The translations under genes were made by a program, and so were the position numbers. From contig NZ_JBAFWT010000024.1 of assembly GCF_043195195.1 (NCBI RefSeq), forward strand, positions 1 through 64,000: a stretch of 64,000 nt of DNA. Direction: 5' to 3'. Below, in pieces: positions 44,102 through 52,044 of this stretch (its first letter is position 1; every line of letters begins with the position of its first letter). This DNA is from NCEH01 sp043195195 (lineage in GTDB: Bacteria > Pseudomonadota > Alphaproteobacteria > Rhizobiales > Xanthobacteraceae). Under the pieces are notes generated by a model. That model did no database searches. It had not been told where the DNA came from and saw only the letters and a list, made by a program, of their open reading frames with translations.

Positions 44102-46372
44102 CTAGGCGGCTTCCCGCTCGCGCTCCCGCACCGCTGGCTTCGCGGCAGGGCGCGCGGGGATGGGATTGAGCACCGTTCCGAGATCGCCCAGCGGCCGCAG
44201 CACGGCTTCCGAAAAGCTGAGATAATCGGCGAGGAACGGCAGCAGGCGGCGGGCACTCTGGTCGGTGGCCATCTCCATCGCCACCGAAACCGCGGCATCG
44301 AGTTCCGGGGCTGTGCCGGGATTGGCGGCCGGCGTCGCGAGGCCCAAGGCCTGATCGAACGCTGAGAGCGTGCGTGCCCGCGCCGCTTCGAGGATCGTCA
44401 CGGTCTCCGGCGGCGGCGACAGCGAATCCAGCCGGTGCGCGACATCCTCCAGCAACGCCAGATAGGTGATGAGGATTTCCAGGGTCGAGACCAGGGTCAC
44501 CACGTCTCCGGCGGAGCGGAAGCCAAGCGAGGTCTCCGCGCCGAGGTGGGGCAGGCGCTCCGACAATTGCCTGAGATCGGCCGACAAGGCGGCGGTGACA
44601 TTGCCGATTTCTCCGTGCATGCCACCCTTGCGCGGCCAGCAATTGGCGAAGGCGGTGCGACACTGGCTGACCATGCTGACCACCTGGTTGCGGATCTGGT
44701 CCGCGACATAGACCGGAAAAACGACGTAGGACACAACCAGCGCCACAATGGCGCCGATGGCGGTTTCATAGATTCGGGCGACCATGCCGTCGGCGCCGAG
44801 CCCGGTGACGAGGTGCAGCCCCACGACCACTGAAAGGCCGGTCGCGGCGGAGGCCACGTCGTAGCGGTCGCGCTGGGTGACGAGGCCGATCATCTGGGCA
44901 ACCAGGCAGAGCGCGGCGAGCAGCCAGACATTCTGGTCCAGCACGATCAGGCAGACGATGCCGATCACCGCCCCGGCGAGCGTGCCGACGGTGCGATAGC
45001 GCACGCGCACATAGGTCTCGCCCAGGCTGTTGCCGAGCACGAACATCACCGTCATGGTCGCCCAATAGGCATGGTCCAGCCCGACGATCAGGTCGAGGAT
45101 GGTGGTGATGGTCGTGGCGACCAGGCCCTGTATGGCCACCGCCGTGTAGAACGGCATGCCCTTCTGCGCCTTTTGCGCGACGGGCGCTGCCGCAGGCTGC
45201 GGGGCGCTCAGCGCGTCGGGCGCCGGCGCGTCGTGCCAACAGGCGGGATCGACGCTTTCCAGCCGCGACAGGTCCGTGACGACAAGGAACAGGCGGTCGA
45301 ACGCCGTCACCGCGCGCAACAGCGCCAATTGCTCCTTCGGGGCGATGTCGGGCTGAATGGCCACCTCGCGCAACCGGCCGATGGCCTTGCGCATGCGCTC
45401 GGGCTCGTCGAACGGGTGGCCCAGCCCGCGTTCGAGATGGCGCGCGATCTGGTCGGCGCAGGCTGCCAGCGGCGCGCGCCAGGGGCCCGCCGCCTGCTGC
45501 GGCGGGGGAATGCAATCGCCCAGCAATTGGGTCGCCACCCGCAGCCGGTAGACCAGGGACCGCACCGCCTCGATATAGCCGCGCGCCTGGGGGTCCTCGG
45601 AGGCGGCATTCACCAGCGCGGCGCGCACCCGGATCTTGATACGGTCCAGCATCTCCGCTGGCGGCGGCGGGACGGTGATTCCCGACCGCACGCAGGCCCC
45701 GAGCAGATGAAGATATTCACCGACCGCCTCACCCGCTTCGATCACCGAGCTGGAATAGACCTTCAGCGCGGACGGGCGAGCGAGCGTGAAGCGCACGAGG
45801 AACGTGACGATCCCGCCTTGCACGGCCGCCAGCAGAAGCCACGCCGCCTGCATGCGCGTGGGATGCAGCACCGCCGCCACCGTGGCGACGATGATCAAAG
45901 CGATGCCGGTGCGCTGCCCCTCCATGCCGAACCGGCGCAGGTACAGGGCGATGCAGGTGAGCGGCACCAGCATCAGCTTCATGCCGAGTTCGTTGGTGGG
46001 ATCGTTGCCCGGCGCCACCAGCACCACGGCAACCAGCAGGGAGAGGGTCAGCGCGAACAGCTTGGTGAAGCTTCGCGCTTCCGTGCGGCGGCTGGCGGAG
46101 GGGGTGAAATTGATCAGCACGAGGGCGGTCATCGCCCCGGCCATGGGAAAGATCACGTCCAGGTTGAGGCCGAGCGCGCGCGAAGTCGCATAGCCGAGGC
46201 AGATCACCAGGATGAAGGAGATCGCGAGATGGAGCGCGCGGGTCCTGTCGATGCCGCCGGGATCGTGATCGGAGAGCCAGCGCCCGAGGATGCTGACGAG
46301 GGTGGTCGGCTCCTGTGCGTCGGGCAGCAGCGGATTTGGCTTTTCGTTCGCTCCGCCCTGCGGGTCCTGCAT
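44102..46372 (-). CDS. FUSC-family inner-membrane transport protein
   Basis: A 756-residue protein with the fusaric acid resistance (FUSC/AaeB) layout: two blocks of membrane segments (about residues 45-200 and 405-555), each followed by a large soluble helical region. YWATMTVMFVLGNSLGETYVR and RTVGTLAGAVIG are the family core of the second block. AaeB-type proteins export aromatic acids, but no AaeA-like membrane fusion gene is next to it, so the substrate is open. The ATG at 46372 with GGGGGAAGCG upstream was chosen over a TTG at 46408. Confidence 0.8.
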   Translation of the reverse strand: MQDPQGGANEKPNPLLPDAQEPTTLVSILGRWLSDHDPGGIDRTRALHLAISFILVICLGYATSRALGLNLDVIFPMAGAMTALVLINFTPSASRRTEARSFTKLFALTLSLLVAVVLVAPGNDPTNELGMKLMLVPLTCIALYLRRFGMEGQRTGIALIIVATVAAVLHPTRMQAAWLLLAAVQGGIVTFLVRFTLARPSALKVYSSSVIEAGEAVGEYLHLLGACVRSGITVPPPPAEMLDRIKIRVRAALVNAASEDPQARGYIEAVRSLVYRLRVATQLLGDCIPPPQQAAGPWRAPLAACADQIARHLERGLGHPFDEPERMRKAIGRLREVAIQPDIAPKEQLALLRAVTAFDRLFLVVTDLSRLESVDPACWHDAPAPDALSAPQPAAAPVAQKAQKGMPFYTAVAIQGLVATTITTILDLIVGLDHAYWATMTVMFVLGNSLGETYVRVRYRTVGTLAGAVIGIVCLIVLDQNVWLLAALCLVAQMIGLVTQRDRYDVASAATGLSVVVGLHLVTGLGADGMVARIYETAIGAIVALVVSYVVFPVYVADQIRNQVVSMVSQCRTAFANCWPRKGGMHGEIGNVTAALSADLRQLSERLPHLGAETSLGFRSAGDVVTLVSTLEILITYLALLEDVAHRLDSLSPPPETVTILEAARARTLSAFDQALGLATPAANPGTAPELDAAVSVAMEMATDQSARRLLPFLADYLSFSEAVLRPLGDLGTVLNPIPARPAAKPAVREREREAA

Positions 46373-46508
46373 CGCTTCCCCCGTGCGATTCAAGGCAATG
46401 GATCGCAAGGGTTCATGGCACGCGGAAAAAGTCCAGAGCGTGACGGCGCATACTCCCGACGCGAAGCCGGCTGCCGCGAACGGCGCCGGTCATCCCGTTT
46501 CGAGGGCC

Positions 46509-46817
46509 TCAGCGGACCATGTAGCCGTCGGAGGGCGCGATCATTACCGGCGCGTACTCCATCTGATAGGCCGGCACGTACACCCGCGGCGCCGGCAGGA
46601 TCATCGTGGAGTTGCGACCCCCCACCGACTGGGACTGCTGGTCCTGGAGCAACATGTAGCCGCCATGGGCGCGCAGATAATCCATCTGCCGCAGCTGGAT
46701 CTGGCTGTCATTGACCTGGTTGACGGAATCATCGGCCCGTGCGGCGGCGGACATGCCGGAGGCGGCGGCGAGGGTCAAGGCGACGAGGGCCGTGCCGGTG
46801 GTGATGAACTTGTTCAT
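46509..46817 (-). CDS. Small exported hypothetical protein
   Basis: A 102-residue protein with a signal peptide (MNKFITTGTALVALTLAAAS, cleaved near ARA or AAA at 25-28) and a mature part of about 75 residues rich in Gln, Tyr, Met and Pro (for example RVYVPAYQMEYAPVMIAPSD). It has an excellent ribosome site, CAGGAGGTAACC. Probably periplasmic; family not recognised. The 300-base gap upstream, towards zapE, shows no gene or clear regulatory site. Confidence 0.7.
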   Translation of the reverse strand: MNKFITTGTALVALTLAAASGMSAAARADDSVNQVNDSQIQLRQMDYLRAHGGYMLLQDQQSQSVGGRNSTMILPAPRVYVPAYQMEYAPVMIAPSDGYMVR

Positions 46818-47117
46818 GGTTACCTCCTGGGCGCGGGCAAGCCTCCTCCCCTGCGCAAGCTGCGCCCAAAGGGACTTCGGCCCGTATGTTTGATCTGGTG
46901 GCGACCCGCTGCGTGGCATCTCGCATGCGAGCCGGTCTAAGAGGGAAACGCGGAAAGCGCGGCTTGGTTTCCTTGATCCGCGTTTTTCGTACCCGGCAGG
47001 CGCGGGCCTGCATTTTTTCGCCGTGCCGCACCGCACGCAAAAAGCGTTCAGTTTTTGCCGCGCATGCTCTAAAGCGGCGCAGGTTGCCGGGCGTCACGCC
47101 TCGCATCTGGAGGAGAT

Positions 47118-48299
47118 ATGATGGCGGCTGGCGCGCGCGTTCTTTCCCGCTACGAAGCCATGGTGCGTGCGGGGGACATTACCTCCGATCCCGCGCAGGC
47201 CGCGGTGGTCCAGGCCTTCGCGCGCCTGGAAGTGGAACTGCGCGATCGCGCCCTGGCGCGCAAATCCTCGGCGCTTGGCTGGCTGTTCCACCGCCGCACC
47301 CCGACCGCGCCGCGCGGCCTCTACGTCTATGGCGAGGTCGGGCGCGGCAAGACCATGCTGATGGACCTGTTCTTCGAAAGCGTGGAGGTGCGGGCCAAGC
47401 GGCGCGCCCATTTCCACGAATTCATGGCGGACGTGCACGACCGGATCTTTGCCGAGCGGCAGGCGCAGAAGCGCGGCGAGCGCAAGACCTCCGATCCGCT
47501 GCAGCCGGTGGCCGAGGATATTGCCAAGCAGGCCCAGCTCCTGTGCTTCGACGAGTTCCACGTCACCGACATCGCCGATGCCATGATCCTCGGCCGGCTG
47601 TTCCAGAAGCTGTTTGCCGACGGCGTGGTGGTGGTCGCGACCTCGAACGTGAAGCCGGACGATCTTTACGCGGGCGGGCTCAATCGCGCGCTGTTCCTGC
47701 CGTTCATCGCCATCATCGACGAGAAGATGGAGGTGCTGAACCTCGACGCGCGCACCGACTACCGTATGGAGAAGCTCGAAGGGCTCCCGGTCTGGTACGA
47801 GCCGCTCGACGCTGCGGCCCATGAGGCGCTGGACCGGGCGTGGGCGAAGATCGCCGGGCCGGACGGCGGGCGTCCGACCTCGATCGCCAATCACAGCCGG
47901 CAGATCCCGGTGCCGCTCGCCGGCAACGGGGCGGCGCGCTTCTCGTTCGCCGATCTGTGCGAGCAGCCGCTCGGGGCAGGGGATTACCTGAGGGTCTCGC
48001 GCGCCTTCCACACGCTGATGCTGGAAGGCATTCCGGTGCTTGACGGCGACCATCGCAACGAAGCCAAGCGGTTCATTTCGCTGATCGACACCTTGTACGA
48101 CGGCGGCGTGAAGCTGATCGCCTCGGCGGCGGCGGAGCCGGAGAAGCTCTATCTCGGGTCGGATGGGGCGGAGGCCTTCGAGTTCGCCCGCACGGTCTCG
48201 CGCCTGCACGAGATGCGCTCGACGGACTATCTCGGCCGCACCCACGGCCGCGCCGATTCCGTCGCCTCCGGCGATACCACCGGCCTCGTGGAGACCTGA
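47118..48299 (+). CDS. zapE: Cell division protein ZapE (AFG1-like ATPase)
   Basis: A 393-residue AFG1-family ATPase. Walker A GEVGRGKT is at 72-79, Walker B is LLCFDEFHVTDIADAMIL, and ATSNVKPDDLY is the sensor region. FHEFMADVHDRI and RTDYRMEKL are also typical. In E. coli ZapE acts at the division septum under stress; mitochondrial AFG1 is linked to respiratory protein quality. GGAGGAGAT lies just upstream of tandem ATG codons. It often precedes mdh in Hyphomicrobiales, as here. Confidence 0.92.
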   Translation: MMAAGARVLSRYEAMVRAGDITSDPAQAAVVQAFARLEVELRDRALARKSSALGWLFHRRTPTAPRGLYVYGEVGRGKTMLMDLFFESVEVRAKRRAHFHEFMADVHDRIFAERQAQKRGERKTSDPLQPVAEDIAKQAQLLCFDEFHVTDIADAMILGRLFQKLFADGVVVVATSNVKPDDLYAGGLNRALFLPFIAIIDEKMEVLNLDARTDYRMEKLEGLPVWYEPLDAAAHEALDRAWAKIAGPDGGRPTSIANHSRQIPVPLAGNGAARFSFADLCEQPLGAGDYLRVSRAFHTLMLEGIPVLDGDHRNEAKRFISLIDTLYDGGVKLIASAAAEPEKLYLGSDGAEAFEFARTVSRLHEMRSTDYLGRTHGRADSVASGDTTGLVET

Positions 48300-48519
48300 G
48301 CGCCGCGTCATCGTCGTGTTGTGGGTGTCCCGCAGACTGCAACCTGCGGCTTCGCCCTTGGACCAATTGGCAGTCGCGCGGCGATGGATATAAGCAGAGC
48401 CCGGGGTTCGGGCTGCGATTGTGCACTGCGCGCGTCTTGAACCCCTTGCCGGATGGGAGTAGTCAAGCCCCGCTCGGCCTTGGCCGCCCCATATTGCCCG
48501 TATCCGAGGACATCCCCCC

Positions 48520-49485
48520 ATGGCGCGCAACAAGATTGCTTTGATCGGAGCCGGCCAGATCGGCGGCACGCTCGCCCTTCTTTCTGGTCTCAAGGAATTG
48601 GGCGATGTCGTCCTGTTCGACGTGGCCGAGGGCACGCCGCAAGGCAAGGCGCTGGATCTGGCGGAACTTTCCCCGGTCGAAGGCTTCGACTCGAAGCTCA
48701 GCGGCGCCAATTCCTATGAAGACATCGCCGGTGCCGACGTGGTGATCGTCACCGCCGGCGTGCCGCGCAAGCCCGGCATGAGCCGCGACGACCTGCTCTC
48801 CATCAACCTCAAGGTCATGGAGCAGGTGGGCGCCGGCATTGCCAAATATGCGCCGAATGCCTTCGTGATCTGCATCACCAACCCGCTCGACGCCATGGTG
48901 TGGGCGCTGCAGAAGTCCTGCGGCCTGCCCAAGGAGAAGGTGGTCGGCATGGCCGGCGTGCTGGACAGCGCCCGCTTCCGCTATTTCCTGGCCGACGAGT
49001 TCAAGGTCTCCGTCAAGGACGTGACCGCGTTCGTGATGGGCGGCCACGGCGACACCATGGTGCCGCTGATCCGCTATTCCACGGTCGCCGGCATCTCGGT
49101 TCCCGACTTGATCAAGATGGGCTGGACCACCCAGGAGCGGATCGACACCATCATCCAGCGCACCCGTGACGGCGGCGCGGAGATCGTCAACCTGCTCAAG
49201 ACCGGCTCCGCCTTCTATGCCCCGGCGGCCTCCGCCATCGCCATGGCCGAGAGCTATCTGAAGGACAAGAAGCGCGTCCTGCCGACCGCCGCTTATCTCT
49301 CCGGCGAATATGGCCTCAAGGACATCTATGTGGGTGTCCCTGTGGTGATCGGCGCGGGCGGCGTCGAGCGCATCGTCGAGGTCGAACTGGACCGCACCGA
49401 GCGCGCCAATTTCGACAAGTCTGTTGCGGCCGTTCAAGGCCTTGTTGATGCTTGCCTCAAGATCGCGCCCGATCTGAGCAAGTGA
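48520..49485 (+). CDS. mdh: Malate dehydrogenase
   Basis: A 321-residue NAD malate dehydrogenase of the lactate-dehydrogenase-like type (MDH3), oxidising malate to oxaloacetate. The NAD motif is GAGQIGGTLA (8-17), substrate arginines are in GVPRKPGMSRDDLL, and catalytic His176 is in MGGHGDTMVP. It is the first gene of the TCA block and is followed by a hairpin, so it can also be expressed alone. Confidence 0.96.
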   Translation: MARNKIALIGAGQIGGTLALLSGLKELGDVVLFDVAEGTPQGKALDLAELSPVEGFDSKLSGANSYEDIAGADVVIVTAGVPRKPGMSRDDLLSINLKVMEQVGAGIAKYAPNAFVICITNPLDAMVWALQKSCGLPKEKVVGMAGVLDSARFRYFLADEFKVSVKDVTAFVMGGHGDTMVPLIRYSTVAGISVPDLIKMGWTTQERIDTIIQRTRDGGAEIVNLLKTGSAFYAPAASAIAMAESYLKDKKRVLPTAAYLSGEYGLKDIYVGVPVVIGAGGVERIVEVELDRTERANFDKSVAAVQGLVDACLKIAPDLSK

Positions 49486-49497
49486 GTTAAGTGCGCG

Positions 49498-49522
49498 ACG
49501 GCGGCCTTCGAGCCGCCGTTTC
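49498..49522 (+). terminator. Hairpin after mdh
   Basis: ACGGCGGC, six-base loop, GCCGCCGT followed by TTCCC. It lies 12 bases after the mdh stop and 95 bases before sucC. It could partly terminate and separate mdh expression from the suc genes. Confidence 0.6.
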
Positions 49523-49616
49523 CCTGTCGGGCGGATCAACCGCCGGCTTTGACACTGCCGAAATGTTCCACTCCGCATGGAGTGGGTCACTTCGAAACCC
49601 TTAGGGACGAAGCCCC

Positions 49617-50819
49617 ATGAACATCCATGAGTACCAGGCGAAGGCGCTGCTGAAGAGCTACGGCGCGCCGGTTTCCCGCGGTATCGCGGTTTTTAGCGCG
49701 GACGAGGCCGAGAAGGCCGCGACCGAGTTGGGCGGCCCGCTCTGGGTCGTGAAGTCCCAGATCCACGCCGGTGGACGCGGCAAGGGCAAGTTCAAGGAGC
49801 CCGCGGCTGGCGAAAAGGGCGGCGTGCGCCTCGCCAAGTCGGTGGAGGAGGTGAAGGCCTTCGCGTCGCAGATGCTCGGCAACACCCTGGTCACCATCCA
49901 GACCGGCCCCGCCGGCAAGCAGGTGAACCGGCTCTATATCGAGGACGGCTCCGACATCGAGAAGGAATTCTACCTCTCGCTGCTGGTGGACCGCACCACC
50001 TCGCGGGTTTCGTTCGTCGTGTCCACCGAAGGCGGCATGGACATTGAGGACGTGGCCCACAACACCCCTGAGAAGATCGTCAGCTTCTCGGTCGATCCGG
50101 CCACCGGTGCGCAGCCGTTCCACGGCCGCAAGGTTGCCGACGCGCTCGGCCTCAGCGGCGATCTCGCCAAGCAGGCGGGCAAGCTGACCGACACGCTGTT
50201 CAAGGCGTTCGTCGCGACCGACATGGAAATGCTTGAGATCAACCCGCTGATCGTCACCAAGGACAATCGTCTGGTGGTGCTCGATGCGAAGGTGTCGTTC
50301 GACAGCAACGCCTTGTTCCGTCATCCCGACCTGGTCGAGCTGCGCGACCTGACCGAGGAAGACGCCAAGGAAATCGAAGCCTCCAAGTACGACCTCGCCT
50401 ACATCACGCTCGATGGGACCATCGGCTGCATGGTGAATGGCGCGGGCCTCGCCATGGCGACCCTCGACATCATCAAGCTGTACGGCGAAAGCCCGGCCAA
50501 CTTCCTCGACGTGGGCGGCGGCGCCACGGAAGAGAAGGTGACGGCGGCGTTCAAGATCATCACCGCAGACCCGAACGTGAAGGGCATCTTGGTGAACATC
50601 TTCGGCGGCATCATGAAGTGCGACGTGATCGCGCGCGGCGTCCTGGAGGCGGTCAAGGCCGTCGGCCTGGAAGTGCCCCTGGTCGTGCGCCTGGAAGGCA
50701 CCAATGTTGAACTGGGCAAGCAGATCATCCGCGAGAGCGGCTTGAATGTGATCCCCGCCGATGACCTCGACGACGCCGCGCAGAAGATCGTGGGCGCGGT
50801 GAAGAAGGAAGCTGCGTGA
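49617..50819 (+). CDS. sucC: Succinyl-CoA synthetase, beta subunit
   Basis: A 400-residue ADP-forming succinyl-CoA ligase beta subunit. The ATP-grasp domain begins MNIHEYQAKALLKSYGAPV, with KSQIHAGGRGKGKFK, EINPLIVT and DAKVSFDSNA. The CoA-ligase part shows GCMVNGAGLAMATLD and NIFGGIMKCDVIA. It makes ATP from succinyl-CoA in the TCA cycle together with SucD. The stop overlaps the sucD start by one base (TGATG), giving coupled synthesis of the two subunits. Confidence 0.96.
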   Translation: MNIHEYQAKALLKSYGAPVSRGIAVFSADEAEKAATELGGPLWVVKSQIHAGGRGKGKFKEPAAGEKGGVRLAKSVEEVKAFASQMLGNTLVTIQTGPAGKQVNRLYIEDGSDIEKEFYLSLLVDRTTSRVSFVVSTEGGMDIEDVAHNTPEKIVSFSVDPATGAQPFHGRKVADALGLSGDLAKQAGKLTDTLFKAFVATDMEMLEINPLIVTKDNRLVVLDAKVSFDSNALFRHPDLVELRDLTEEDAKEIEASKYDLAYITLDGTIGCMVNGAGLAMATLDIIKLYGESPANFLDVGGGATEEKVTAAFKIITADPNVKGILVNIFGGIMKCDVIARGVLEAVKAVGLEVPLVVRLEGTNVELGKQIIRESGLNVIPADDLDDAAQKIVGAVKKEAA

Positions 50820-51703
50820 TGTCCGTGCTTATCGACGCCAATACCAAGGTCATCACCCAGGGCTTCACCGGCAAGAACGGCACCTTCCATTCCGAACAGG
50901 CGATCGCCTACGGAACCAAGGTGGTCGGCGGCACCTCGCCGGGCAAGGGCGGCACCACCCATCTCGGCCTGCCGGTGTTCGACACCGTGATCGAGGCGCG
51001 CGAAGCCACCGGCGCCGATGCCAGCGTGATCTATGTGCCGCCTCCGGGCGCCGCCGATGCGATCCTGGAAGCCATCGACGCGGAAATCCCGCTCATCGTC
51101 TGCATCACCGAGGGCATCCCGGTGCTGGACATGGTGAAGGTGAAGCGGGCGCTGTCCGGCTCCAAGTCGCGTCTGATCGGGCCGAACTGCCCGGGCGTGA
51201 TGACCGCTGGCGAATGCAAGATCGGCATCATGCCGGGCAATATCTTCAAGAAGGGCTCGGTGGGCGTCGTGTCGCGCTCGGGCACGCTGACCTATGAGGC
51301 GGTGTTCCAGACCACGCAGGAAGGCCTCGGCCAGACCAGCGCGGTGGGCATCGGCGGCGACCCGGTGAAGGGCACCGAGTTCATCGACGTGCTGGAGCTG
51401 TTCCTGGCCGATCCGCACACCTTGTCGATCGTGATGATCGGCGAGATCGGCGGCTCCGCGGAAGAAGATGCGGCGCAGTTCATCGCGGACGAGGCCAAGC
51501 GCGGTCGCAAGAAGCCGATGGTTGGCTTCATCGCCGGCCGCACGGCGCCTCCGGGCCGCCGCATGGGCCATGCGGGCGCGATCATCTCGGGCGGCAAGGG
51601 CGGTGCGGAAGACAAGATCGCGGCCATGGAAGCGGCCGGCATCCGCGTCTCCCCCTCGCCGGCGCGCCTCGGCAAGACCCTGGTCGAAGTCCTCAAGGGC
51701 TGA
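50819..51703 (+). CDS. sucD: Succinyl-CoA synthetase, alpha subunit
   Basis: A 294-residue alpha subunit. The CoA-binding part shows TKVITQGFTGKNGTFHSEQA, and the phosphorylated histidine is His251 in GRRMGHAGAIISGGKG. GPNCPGVMTAGECKIGIMPG is conserved. The ATG at 50819 is preferred to the GTG one codon earlier. A strong terminator follows the gene, so sucCD can form their own transcript. Confidence 0.96.
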   Translation: MSVLIDANTKVITQGFTGKNGTFHSEQAIAYGTKVVGGTSPGKGGTTHLGLPVFDTVIEAREATGADASVIYVPPPGAADAILEAIDAEIPLIVCITEGIPVLDMVKVKRALSGSKSRLIGPNCPGVMTAGECKIGIMPGNIFKKGSVGVVSRSGTLTYEAVFQTTQEGLGQTSAVGIGGDPVKGTEFIDVLELFLADPHTLSIVMIGEIGGSAEEDAAQFIADEAKRGRKKPMVGFIAGRTAPPGRRMGHAGAIISGGKGGAEDKIAAMEAAGIRVSPSPARLGKTLVEVLKG

Positions 51704-51712
51704 ACCCACAAA

Positions 51713-51750
51713 GGCCCGGCGCATCCGCGCCGGGCCGTTCGCCCTTTTTG
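51713..51750 (+). terminator. Intrinsic terminator after sucD
   Basis: GGCCCGGCGC, four-base loop, GCGCCGGGCC (51713-51736), then GTTCGCCCTTTTT. A ten-base GC stem with a near T-run, ten bases after the sucD stop. The remaining part of the 341-base gap up to sucA shows no gene; it must hold the sucA promoter, which I could not place. Confidence 0.8.
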
Positions 51751-52044
51751 CGGGCGTGCCGTTCTTCGCGCCACGACGGCACTGCGTGCATAGGGGACAC
51801 ATCCGCCCTGCGGAGAAAGCTGCCAAAAGGACACGGATTGTCCCTTCCGTGCTCCCTGCGGCAGGTTTATGTACGGGGCGTCGATTGTCGCACCTTCGGC
51901 TGAGCCGGGGGGGTGCCGATCGAAAGGCGGGGGCCTTTGTCGTCCCTGCCTCAACTTTATGGCAGCGCTCGGCTCTTGGGGCTTGGTTTTCGGCGCGAGT
52001 TGCGCTCTTAGACCACGGCGCCAAGGCCATCCGGGATTAAGCCC

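Noticed and set aside
49560..49600. Riboswitch or attenuator before sucC
   Set aside because: Only the mdh hairpin and an ordinary ribosome site were visible; no known RNA motif could be matched.
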